NCBI GenBank assembly: GCA_002347185.1
Contig: DDXK01000057.1
Location: 1-19,131, forward strand
Direction: 5' to 3'
Origin: Desulfobulbaceae bacterium UBA2262
GTDB taxonomy: Bacteria; Desulfobacterota; Desulfobulbia; Desulfobulbales; Desulfurivibrionaceae
DNA: 19,131 bases
A program made the translations under genes and the position numbers. The notes beneath the pieces were generated by a model, which was not told the origin of the DNA, ran no database searches, and saw only the letters and a program-made list of their open reading frames with translations. Positions 1 through 5,702 of this stretch are shown piece after piece. The first letter of the stretch is position 1, and each line of letters opens with the position of its first letter.

Positions 1-1184
1 AGGTCGATGGCCTTGTCCGGGAGAAAGCGGTCGGTGATGTAGCGGTTCGACAGGGTGGCCGCTGCCACGGTGGCGGAGTCCTTGATGCGCACCCCATGGT
101 GCACTTCGTACTTCTCCTTGATGCCGCGCAGGATGGCGATGGTGTCATCCAGGGAAGGCTCCTGGACCAGGACCTGCTGGAAGCGGCGCTCCAGGGCCGC
201 GTCCTTTTCGATATGCTTCCGGTATTCGTCCAGGGTGGTGGCGCCCACGCAGTGCAGTTCGCCGCGGGCAAGGGCGGGCTTGAGCATGTTGGAGGCGTCC
301 ATGGCCCCTTCGGCGGCGCCGGCGCCCACCAGGGTGTGGATCTCGTCGATGAAGAGAATGACCTCGCCCTCGCGCTTCTGGATCTCCTTGAGCACCGCCT
401 TGAGCCGATCCTCGAACTCGCCCCGGTACTTGGCGCCGGCCACCAGGGCGCCAAGATCCAGGGCCAGCACCTGCTTGTTGCGCAGGCTCTCCGGCACGTC
501 GCCGTTGACGATCCTCTGGGCCAGCCCCTCGACAATGGCGGTCTTGCCCACCCCCGGCTCGCCGATCAGGACCGGGTTGTTCTTGGTCCGACGGGAGAGC
601 ACCTGGATAACCCTCCGCACCTCGTCGTCCCGGCCGATCACCGGATCGAGCTTGCCTTGTCTGGCCACATCGGTGAGATTCCTGGCATATTTCTCCAGGG
701 CCTGGTATTTCTCCTCGGGATTGGGGTCGGTGACCCGCTGACTGCCGCGGATGGCCACCAGGGCCTGAAGGAATTCCTCGCGACTCACTCCGCTGCGCTT
801 CCAGGCCTGGGCCAGGGCAGACTCCCGCTCGTCGAGCATGGCGAGCACCAGATGTTCCTGGCTCACATATTCGTCCTGCATCTCCCTGGCAACCTTGAAG
901 GCCCGGTCCAGCAGGGAGCGGAAGCGATTGGAGGCATAGATCTGGCCGGAGCCGCCGCCGCTCACCTGGGGCAGTTTTTTAAGCAGTGTCTCCATCTCCT
1001 GGCGGAGAGTCGCGGGATTGGCTCCGATCTTCTGCAGGGCCGGAACCACGACGCCATCGGTCTGTTCCAAAAGAACCAGCATGAGATGCTCGGGCTGCAA
1101 CTCCTGATGGCCGCGCTCCTGGGCAAGGCTCTGGGCCGCCTGGATGGCCTCCTGGGATTTCACGGTGAATTTTTCAAACTGCAT
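1..1184 (-). CDS. clpB: ATP-dependent disaggregase ClpB, N-terminal part (runs off left edge)
   Basis: ClpB is the cytosolic Hsp100 disaggregase that works with DnaK to pull proteins out of aggregates. About 394 residues are visible. The Clp N domain covers roughly residues 1-145, starting MQFEKFTVKSQEAI. The first AAA+ domain carries Walker A GEPGVGKT (about 208-215) and Walker B VILFIDEIH (about 275-283), followed by GATTLDEYRKHIEKD and the sensor/arginine-finger stretch LERRFQ. The coiled-coil middle domain and second AAA+ domain lie beyond the left edge, since the reading frame is still open there. The ATG at 1184 is preceded by a GGAGG ribosome site, and the N-terminus matches the family. 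No CIRCE element or clear sigma-32 promoter was seen upstream, although clpB is usually a heat-shock gene. Identity is secure; ClpA/ClpC are less likely because of the N-domain and linker sequence. Confidence 0.97.
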   Translation of the reverse strand, partial: MQFEKFTVKSQEAIQAAQSLAQERGHQELQPEHLMLVLLEQTDGVVVPALQKIGANPATLRQEMETLLKKLPQVSGGGSGQIYASNRFRSLLDRAFKVAREMQDEYVSQEHLVLAMLDERESALAQAWKRSGVSREEFLQALVAIRGSQRVTDPNPEEKYQALEKYARNLTDVARQGKLDPVIGRDDEVRRVIQVLSRRTKNNPVLIGEPGVGKTAIVEGLAQRIVNGDVPESLRNKQVLALDLGALVAGAKYRGEFEDRLKAVLKEIQKREGEVILFIDEIHTLVGAGAAEGAMDASNMLKPALARGELHCVGATTLDEYRKHIEKDAALERRFQQVLVQEPSLDDTIAILRGIKEKYEVHHGVRIKDSATVAAATLSNRYITDRFLPDKAID

Positions 1185-1268
1185 GATGCCATTCCTCCAA
1201 AAGAGAAAATTTTCTTACTGGTGCCGGTCAAGAGCTGCGCGGCGAACGCCGGTCGCCTGACTGGCAAA

Positions 1269-1297
1269 ACCGTAAGCTCGCCCCGGCTGGCTGTCAA
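1269..1297 (-). promoter_or_regulatory. possible sigma-70 promoter of clpB (weak -10)
   Basis: On the minus strand there is a perfect TTGACA (1292-1297). A 17-nt spacer separates it from a poor TACGGT -10 (1269-1274). It would give a leader of about 80 nt before clpB. The -35 is convincing and the -10 is not. No heat-shock consensus was found in this gap. Confidence 0.28.
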
Positions 1298-1412
1298 GGG
1301 AGGCGGCAGGCAAGGGGAATCCAGTCCTCCGGGGCAGCTCCCGCCAAAGGGCCTGCAAGCGCCCTTCCCGAGGAGCAAAAAAAATTCCGGCTTTCCGCAA
1401 AAAATACCTTCA

Positions 1413-1429
1413 TTTCTGCTTCTCAGAAA
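1413..1429. repeat. inverted repeat upstream of the PEP-CTERM sigma-54 promoter
   Basis: Perfect dyad TTTCTG - 5 nt - CAGAAA. Its centre lies about 87 bp upstream of the -24 GG of the sigma-54 promoter at 1505-1521. That is a normal distance for an enhancer bound by a sigma-54 activator. It also lies about 230 bp upstream of clpB on the other strand. The role as an activator site is inferred from position only. Confidence 0.4.
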
Positions 1430-1504
1430 AAAACGAGCCGGGGAAAACCAGGCCGGAAAAGCATAACAATTTGAAAATAATCCAAAACAGGAAGGAAAGA
1501 AAAG

Positions 1505-1521
1505 CCGGCACGAACTTTGCT
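1505..1521 (+). promoter_or_regulatory. sigma-54 (-24/-12) promoter of the PEP-CTERM gene
   Basis: CCGGCACGAACTTTGCT matches the sigma-54 consensus YTGGCACGRNNNTTGCW with one mismatch. The GG (1507-1508) and GC (1519-1520) are separated by exactly 10 nt. Transcription should start near 1532, leaving about 49 nt before the ATG at 1581. In some beta-proteobacteria, PEP-CTERM genes are known to be switched on by RpoN with the PrsK/PrsR system, which fits this placement. Confidence 0.75.
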
Positions 1522-1580
1522 TGTACTAAAGAAGAAATAAACCAAGACGCTTTCGATCCAACACAGTTAAGGAGGGGGGC

Positions 1581-2357
1581 ATGAAAAAGAAACTTCTCAT
1601 CGGACTGGCTCTGGGGGCCGGGCTTTCCGTCGCCGCGGCCACGGCCCAGGCGGCAACCATCAACCTGACCGGCACCATCCGGGACTTCAACGCCAGCCAC
1701 CCGCACATGGAGGGAGCAATCGACGGGCTGGTCACCGGCCTTGTGGAATCGACCCTGGGCGCAGACGAAAATCCGGTGCGCACCACCAAGGTCACCTCTT
1801 CCATGCCGGGAGACCTCTCGCTCTTCAACCAGTGGTACAACGATGTGGCAGGGGTGAACATGGCGCAGGCCCTCACCATTACCCTGGACAGCGCCATCAC
1901 CGCGGACCCGGATGTTTACACCTATACCAACAGTGCCTTCTTCCCCATCGACAACCAGCTTTTCGGCAACGAGGGCAGGAGCCACAACTATCATTTCACC
2001 TTTGAGCTGCACACCGACTTCACCTATCAGGGCGGGGAGACCTTCGCCTTCACCGGAGACGATGACCTTTGGGTCTTCATCAACGACCAGCTGGCCATCG
2101 ATCTGGGCGGCGTGCATGGCGCCGTTTCCGGCAGCGTCGATCTGGATACCCTGGGCCTCACCGTGGGCGAGATCTATGATTTCGATCTCTTCTTTGCCGA
2201 ACGGCATACGACCCAGTCCAACTTCCGGATCGATACCTCCATCGCCCTGCATGACAACGAGCCCGTGCCGGAGCCGTCCACCATGCTGCTCTTCGGCTCC
2301 GGCCTGGCCAGCCTCGCCGGGGCGCGGCTGAGAAAAAGAAAAGCCAGCCGGAAGTAA
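1581..2357 (+). CDS. secreted fibro-slime domain protein with PEP-CTERM sorting signal
   Basis: A 258-aa exported protein. Residues 1-24 form a signal peptide (KKK n-region, hydrophobic core, AQA cleavage site). The central part, about residues 140-225, has the fibro-slime domain pattern: an FTFELHTDFTYQGGETFAF-like stretch, then GDDDLWVFIND, then LAIDLGGVHG, then DLFFAERHTTQSNFRIDT. The domain is named from Dictyostelium and Fibrobacter surface proteins and resembles PA14-like lectin folds. The C-terminus is a PEP-CTERM signal: VPEPST (229-234), a hydrophobic helix and a basic RLRKRKASRK tail. This is the substrate signature for exosortase/archaeosortase-type processing. The ATG follows a strong AAGGAGG site. 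Transcription appears sigma-54 driven, and an intrinsic terminator lies 23 nt after the stop. No exosortase gene is in the window. The likely role is a surface or biofilm-matrix component; its ligand is unknown. Confidence 0.92.
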   Translation: MKKKLLIGLALGAGLSVAAATAQAATINLTGTIRDFNASHPHMEGAIDGLVTGLVESTLGADENPVRTTKVTSSMPGDLSLFNQWYNDVAGVNMAQALTITLDSAITADPDVYTYTNSAFFPIDNQLFGNEGRSHNYHFTFELHTDFTYQGGETFAFTGDDDLWVFINDQLAIDLGGVHGAVSGSVDLDTLGLTVGEIYDFDLFFAERHTTQSNFRIDTSIALHDNEPVPEPSTMLLFGSGLASLAGARLRKRKASRK

Positions 2358-2380
2358 GAACGCCTTTTCCCTCCTTCTCC

Positions 2381-2411
2381 AAGGCCGGGTCGAAATGACC
2401 CGGCCTTTTCT
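2381..2411 (+). terminator. intrinsic terminator after the PEP-CTERM gene
   Basis: A perfect 11-bp stem, AAGGCCGGGTC / GACCCGGCCTT, closes a 5-nt loop (GAAAT) and runs into TTTTCTATTTT. It ends the PEP-CTERM transcript and separates it from the transporter, which has its own promoter. Confidence 0.9.
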
Positions 2412-2460
2412 ATTTTCCCGGTCAAAAATCAGGCCGCCATCCACAGAAAGAAGAGGCGCA

Positions 2461-2489
2461 TTGACAGCCGGGGCAACGCCCTTTACAAT
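2461..2489 (+). promoter_or_regulatory. strong sigma-70 promoter of the transporter gene
   Basis: TTGACA (2461-2466), a 17-nt spacer, then TACAAT (2484-2489): 11 of 12 consensus bases at the ideal spacing. Predicted start near 2496. An AGGAG ribosome site (2511-2515) lies 5 nt before the ATG at 2521, so the leader is only about 25 nt. Confidence 0.8.
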
Positions 2490-2520
2490 TGCGCACTCTT
2501 TCCTGCCTTCAGGAGTCGCA

Positions 2521-3735
2521 ATGGCCGACAGCGCCCTTCTCATCTTCATCCTCACCTACCTCGGCGTGGCCTTGGGCCGCATCCCCGGCCTGGCCCTGGA
2601 CCGGACCGGCATCGCCCTCCTGGGCGCCATCGCCATGGTGGTGAGCGGAGCGGTGCCGCTCCACTCGGCCATGGAGGCCATCGACCTGCCCACCATCATC
2701 CTCCTCTACGCCCTGATGGTCCTTTCCGCGCAATTGCGGCTGGGCGGCTTCTACACCTGGGTTGCCGGCCGCACCGTGGCCCTGCTCGCCAGCCCGCGTC
2801 TTTTCCTGCTCTGCGCCATGCTGCTGGCCGCCTTTCTCTCCGCCCTGCTGGCCAACGATATCGTCTGCCTCGCCTTCACGCCGGTGCTGACCCTGGCCAG
2901 CCTCCGCGCCGGCCTGAATCCGGTTCCTTTCCTGCTCGGCCTTGCCTGCGCGAGCAACATCGGCTCCGCAGCCACCATCATCGGCAACCCGCAGAACATG
3001 CTGATCGGCCAGGTCGGCCGCCTCGACTTCGGCGACTTTCTCCGCTGGTGCGCGCCCCCTTCCCTGCTGGCCCTGGCAGCCGCCTACGCCATCATCGCCA
3101 CCATCTACCACCGCCGCTTCGCCGCGCGCCAGGCGACACAGTCCCCGACCCCGGAAGAACAATGGCCCGAATTCGATTTCCGGCAAAGCGCCAATGGCGT
3201 TGCCGCCGTCCTGATTCTGGTCGGCCTCTTCTTCACCCCGATCCCCCGCGAACTCTCCGCCATCACCGTGGCCGGCATCCTGCTCTGCAGCCGCAAAATG
3301 CACTCCCGCCGGATCCTGGAGCTGGTGGACTGGCACCTCATCACCCTCTTCTGCGCCCTCTTCATCGTGGTACACGGCATCGCCAGCCGCGACCTCCCGG
3401 CGTCTCTCCTCTCCGGCCTTGCAAAACAGGGCCTTCAACTCAACGACCTCTATGCCCTCACCGGCATCTCCACCCTGCTCAGCAACCTGGTAAGCAATGT
3501 GCCGGCCTCCATGCTGCTGGTCCGCTTCCTGGACCCGACCGCGCCCGAGCAATGGTACGCACTGGCCCTCTCCAGCACCTTTGCCGGCAACCTTTTCATC
3601 ATCGGCAGCATCGCCAACCTCATCGTCGTGGAGCAGGCAAAAAAAATGGGCGTATCCCTCAGTTTCAAGGAACACGCCCGCACCGGCATCCCGGTGACCC
3701 TGGCCTCTCTGGCCATCCTCCTGCTGCTGCTCTAG
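2521..3735 (+). CDS. ArsB/SLC13-type (ion transporter superfamily) permease
   Basis: A 404-aa integral inner-membrane protein with about 10-12 hydrophobic segments. Two pseudo-repeat signature regions are visible. The first is NDIVCLAFTP (112-121) followed by SNIGSAATIIGNPQNMLIG (about 145-163). The second is SNLVSNVPASML (321-332) followed by AGNLFIIGSIANLIVVE (355-371). These helical hairpins with SNIGS/GNPQN and SNVP motifs are typical of the ArsB/CitM/SLC13 superfamily, which moves anions or di/tricarboxylates, often with Na+ or H+. The substrate cannot be read from the sequence: no ArsR, ArsC or carboxylate genes are adjacent. The frame is open upstream to 2395, but that would start inside the previous terminator. 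The ATG at 2521 has AGGAG 5 nt before it and sits just after a near-perfect sigma-70 promoter. The gene looks monocistronic and converges on the next gene with only 19 nt between. Confidence 0.92.
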   Translation: MADSALLIFILTYLGVALGRIPGLALDRTGIALLGAIAMVVSGAVPLHSAMEAIDLPTIILLYALMVLSAQLRLGGFYTWVAGRTVALLASPRLFLLCAMLLAAFLSALLANDIVCLAFTPVLTLASLRAGLNPVPFLLGLACASNIGSAATIIGNPQNMLIGQVGRLDFGDFLRWCAPPSLLALAAAYAIIATIYHRRFAARQATQSPTPEEQWPEFDFRQSANGVAAVLILVGLFFTPIPRELSAITVAGILLCSRKMHSRRILELVDWHLITLFCALFIVVHGIASRDLPASLLSGLAKQGLQLNDLYALTGISTLLSNLVSNVPASMLLVRFLDPTAPEQWYALALSSTFAGNLFIIGSIANLIVVEQAKKMGVSLSFKEHARTGIPVTLASLAILLLLL

Positions 3736-3754
3736 CGGCCAGCCGCCTTCCCGC

Positions 3755-5164
3755 TCACACCTCGAAACTCTGCTGCGGCTCCGGGATCTCCACCCGGGGA
3801 AAGCCCAAATCGGCCTTGAGGCTCTCGGCCAGGGCCAGGGCCGCATCCTCCTCGCCATGCACCACAAAGGTGCGGCCCGGTTTTTTCTGCATGGCGCCGG
3901 CCCAGGCTAGCAGGCCATCCCGGTCGGCGTGGCCGCTGAAGCCGGTGAGGACCTCCACCTTGGCGCGCAAGACGAACTCCTCCCCAAAAATCTTTACCGT
4001 CTCCGCGCCCTCGACGATCCGTCTGCCCAGGGTATTGGGCGCCTGCCAGCCGGTGACCAGGATGGTATTCTTCGGGTCGCTGATCCGGTTGCGCAGGTGA
4101 TGGAGGATCCGGCCTCCCTCCATCATGCCGCTGGCGCTGATGATGATCGCCGGCTCCCGCAGAAAATTGAGCTCCTTGGAATCCTGCACGGTCTGGGTAT
4201 AACGCAGGGTGTCGAAGCCGAAGGGATTGCCCTGGTTGTCCCGGAGCAGAAACTCCCGGATCTCCTGATCGTAGGTCTCCGGATGCAGACGGAAGATGTC
4301 CGTCACCCGCGTGGCCAGCGGGCTGTCCACATAGATGGGCATAGCAGGGATATCGCGCTCCAGGAAGAGCTTGTGCAGGCTGTAGACCAGCTGCTGGGTC
4401 CGGCCCACGGCAAAGGCCGGAATCAGGAGCGAACCGCCGCGCCGGTAGGTTTCGTTGACGACGCGCTCAAGCTCCTTCTCCGACTCGGGGTAGGGGGGAT
4501 GGAGACGGTTGCCGTAAGTGCTTTCCATGATCAGAATGTCGGCTCCCTCGCCCAGCACGGCGGGATCCTTGATGATGGGGATATCGGGCCTGCCGATGTC
4601 GCCGCTGAAGACCAGGCGCAATTCCCGATCCTTTTCCCGGTCGTGGATGTCGAGGATCACGTTGGCGCTGCCCAGCATATGGCCGGCGTCGGTGAGGGTG
4701 AGGTGCACCCCGGGCAGGATCTCCCGCCTGCGGTTGTAGCTCATGCCGATGAACTGGTCCATGGCCACCACCACGTCCTCCTTGCTGTAGAGGGGCTCAA
4801 ATTCTCTCTGCTGCTTGCGCCTGCGCAGCTTGTTGGTAAAGGCGACGTCCTGCTCCTGGATATGGGCGCTGTCCATGAGCATCACCGCGCAGAGGTCGCG
4901 GGTGGCCGAGGTGCAGATGATGTCGCCCTTGAAGCCATTTCTGACCAGGCAGGGGATATTGCCGGAATGGTCGATGTGGGCGTGGGACAAAATCAGGCAA
5001 TCGAGGCTCTTGCCGTCGCAGAAACCGCTGCGGTTCAGCTCGAAGGCCTCCTTGCGCTTGCCTTGAAAGAGGCCGCAGTCGAGAAGGATGCGCTTGCCGT
5101 TCACTTCGAGGAGATGCTGGGAGCCGGTAACGGTTTTCGCCGCCCCATGGAAGGTGATTTTCAT
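3755..5164 (-). CDS. beta-CASP metallo-beta-lactamase fold hydrolase (RNA-specificity type)
   Basis: A 469-aa cytosolic protein of the MBL-fold/beta-CASP family (YSH1/CPSF73-like), whose characterised members are zinc-dependent RNA endo/exonucleases. The metal motif HAHIDH is at 61-66. Further ligands appear in DAGHMLGSA, SGDIGRP, and the C-terminal FSGHAD and VHGEED motifs. The beta-CASP part follows LLIPAFAVGRTQ and contains IYVDSPLA and the IISASGMMEGG stretch. Length is normal for bacterial one-domain members. The frame allows an ATG at 5179, but the ATG at 5164 has GGAG at 5 nt and begins MKITFHGAAKTVTGS, the usual family N-terminus. It lies 86 nt downstream of the Lrp-type gene on the same strand with no obvious promoter between, so co-transcription is likely. 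Its RNA target is unknown. Confidence 0.94.
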   Translation of the reverse strand: MKITFHGAAKTVTGSQHLLEVNGKRILLDCGLFQGKRKEAFELNRSGFCDGKSLDCLILSHAHIDHSGNIPCLVRNGFKGDIICTSATRDLCAVMLMDSAHIQEQDVAFTNKLRRRKQQREFEPLYSKEDVVVAMDQFIGMSYNRRREILPGVHLTLTDAGHMLGSANVILDIHDREKDRELRLVFSGDIGRPDIPIIKDPAVLGEGADILIMESTYGNRLHPPYPESEKELERVVNETYRRGGSLLIPAFAVGRTQQLVYSLHKLFLERDIPAMPIYVDSPLATRVTDIFRLHPETYDQEIREFLLRDNQGNPFGFDTLRYTQTVQDSKELNFLREPAIIISASGMMEGGRILHHLRNRISDPKNTILVTGWQAPNTLGRRIVEGAETVKIFGEEFVLRAKVEVLTGFSGHADRDGLLAWAGAMQKKPGRTFVVHGEEDAALALAESLKADLGFPRVEIPEPQQSFEV

Positions 5165-5250
5165 TGTTTCTCCACTCATGCGCCGGATTTTTCTCGCACA
5201 CCATCGCCCCGGCGGAAGCGACGGCAGGGTGTGGCAGTCGGGCAGGGGCG

Positions 5251-5526
5251 CTACATGCCGATCGAGAACATCGTCTCCAGGTCATGACGGGAAATGGCCC
5301 TGAAGGCGAGCATGGTCTCCGACTTCACGATGGACTCGATGCGGAGGAGCTTGCTGGTGACCAGATCGGCAAGGGCGTCGTTGTCCGGCACCCGGACAAT
5401 GGCGATGAGATCATACTTGCCGCTCACCGAATAGACCTCGGAGATCCCATCCATTTCCGCCAGGCGTTCGGCGACTTCGTTGATTCTGGTTCGTTCCGTG
5501 TTCACAAGCACAATTGCGGTGATCAT
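5251..5526 (-). CDS. stand-alone Lrp/AsnC effector-binding (RAM) domain protein
   Basis: A 91-aa protein, MITAIVLVNTER to FSIGM, consisting only of the Lrp/AsnC C-terminal ligand-binding (RAM/SLB) fold. It has alternating beta-alpha-beta segments with the EVYSVSGKYDLIAIVRV core and a SRHDLE tail, and no helix-turn-helix. Proteins of this type form oligomers that bind amino acids or similar small molecules and may act on a full-length partner. Two close starts exist: ATG at 5532 (two extra residues) and ATG at 5526. The AAGG at the proper 7-nt distance and the family N-terminus favour 5526. It has its own sigma-70-like promoter (5605-5633) and a strong hairpin in its leader. It precedes the beta-CASP hydrolase on the same strand, which suggests a shared transcript. 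The ligand is unknown. Confidence 0.92.
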   Translation of the reverse strand: MITAIVLVNTERTRINEVAERLAEMDGISEVYSVSGKYDLIAIVRVPDNDALADLVTSKLLRIESIVKSETMLAFRAISRHDLETMFSIGM

Positions 5527-5549
5527 AGTCATCCCTTCCTGAATGTTGG

Positions 5550-5573
5550 GGGAGGGCGCCGGGAAGCCCTCCC
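5550..5573 (-). promoter_or_regulatory. leader hairpin upstream of the RAM-domain gene
   Basis: A perfect 8-bp GC-rich stem, GGGAGGGC / GCCCTCCC, with an 8-nt loop. It sits between the predicted promoter and the ribosome site of the RAM-domain gene. No T-tract follows, so it is not an intrinsic terminator. It may act on mRNA stability or translation, or be a protein site; function unknown. Confidence 0.5.
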
Positions 5574-5604
5574 AGGGTACAGTCTGCTGTTGCCTGCAAA
5601 AGGG

Positions 5605-5633
5605 ATGATACACGGCCTGCGCGCGACCGGCAA
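5605..5633 (-). promoter_or_regulatory. sigma-70-like promoter of the RAM-domain gene
   Basis: On the minus strand: TTGCCG (5628-5633), a 17-nt spacer, TATCAT (5605-5610). The -10 matches 5 of 6 and the -35 matches 4 of 6. Predicted start near 5598, about 70 nt before the ATG, leaving room for the leader hairpin. Confidence 0.6.
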
Positions 5634-5677
5634 GCAGGGAGACCGGAAAAGAAACGCCGGCTCCTCGAAAACAGGCC

Positions 5678-5694
5678 CTGCAAGGCCCTTGCAG
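5678..5694 (-). terminator. possible terminator after tamA
   Basis: CTGCAAG / CTTGCAG stem (7 bp, 3-nt loop) begins 8 nt after the tamA stop. On the minus strand GGCCTG then TTTTC follow. The T-run is short and offset, so it may be weak. Position and stem support ending the tamB-tamA transcript before the RAM-gene promoter. Confidence 0.45.
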
Positions 5695-5702
5695 CTCTTC
5701 CC

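Noticed and set aside
1185..1330. sigma-32 heat-shock promoter or CIRCE element for clpB
   Set aside because: No CTTGAAA with a CCCCAT-type -10, and no CIRCE dyad. Only a sigma-70-like -35 is present.
96..1466. 456-aa open frame on the plus strand
   Set aside because: It lies antisense to clpB, is low in recognisable sequence, and has the His/Gly/Gln-rich look of a mirror frame of a GC-rich gene.
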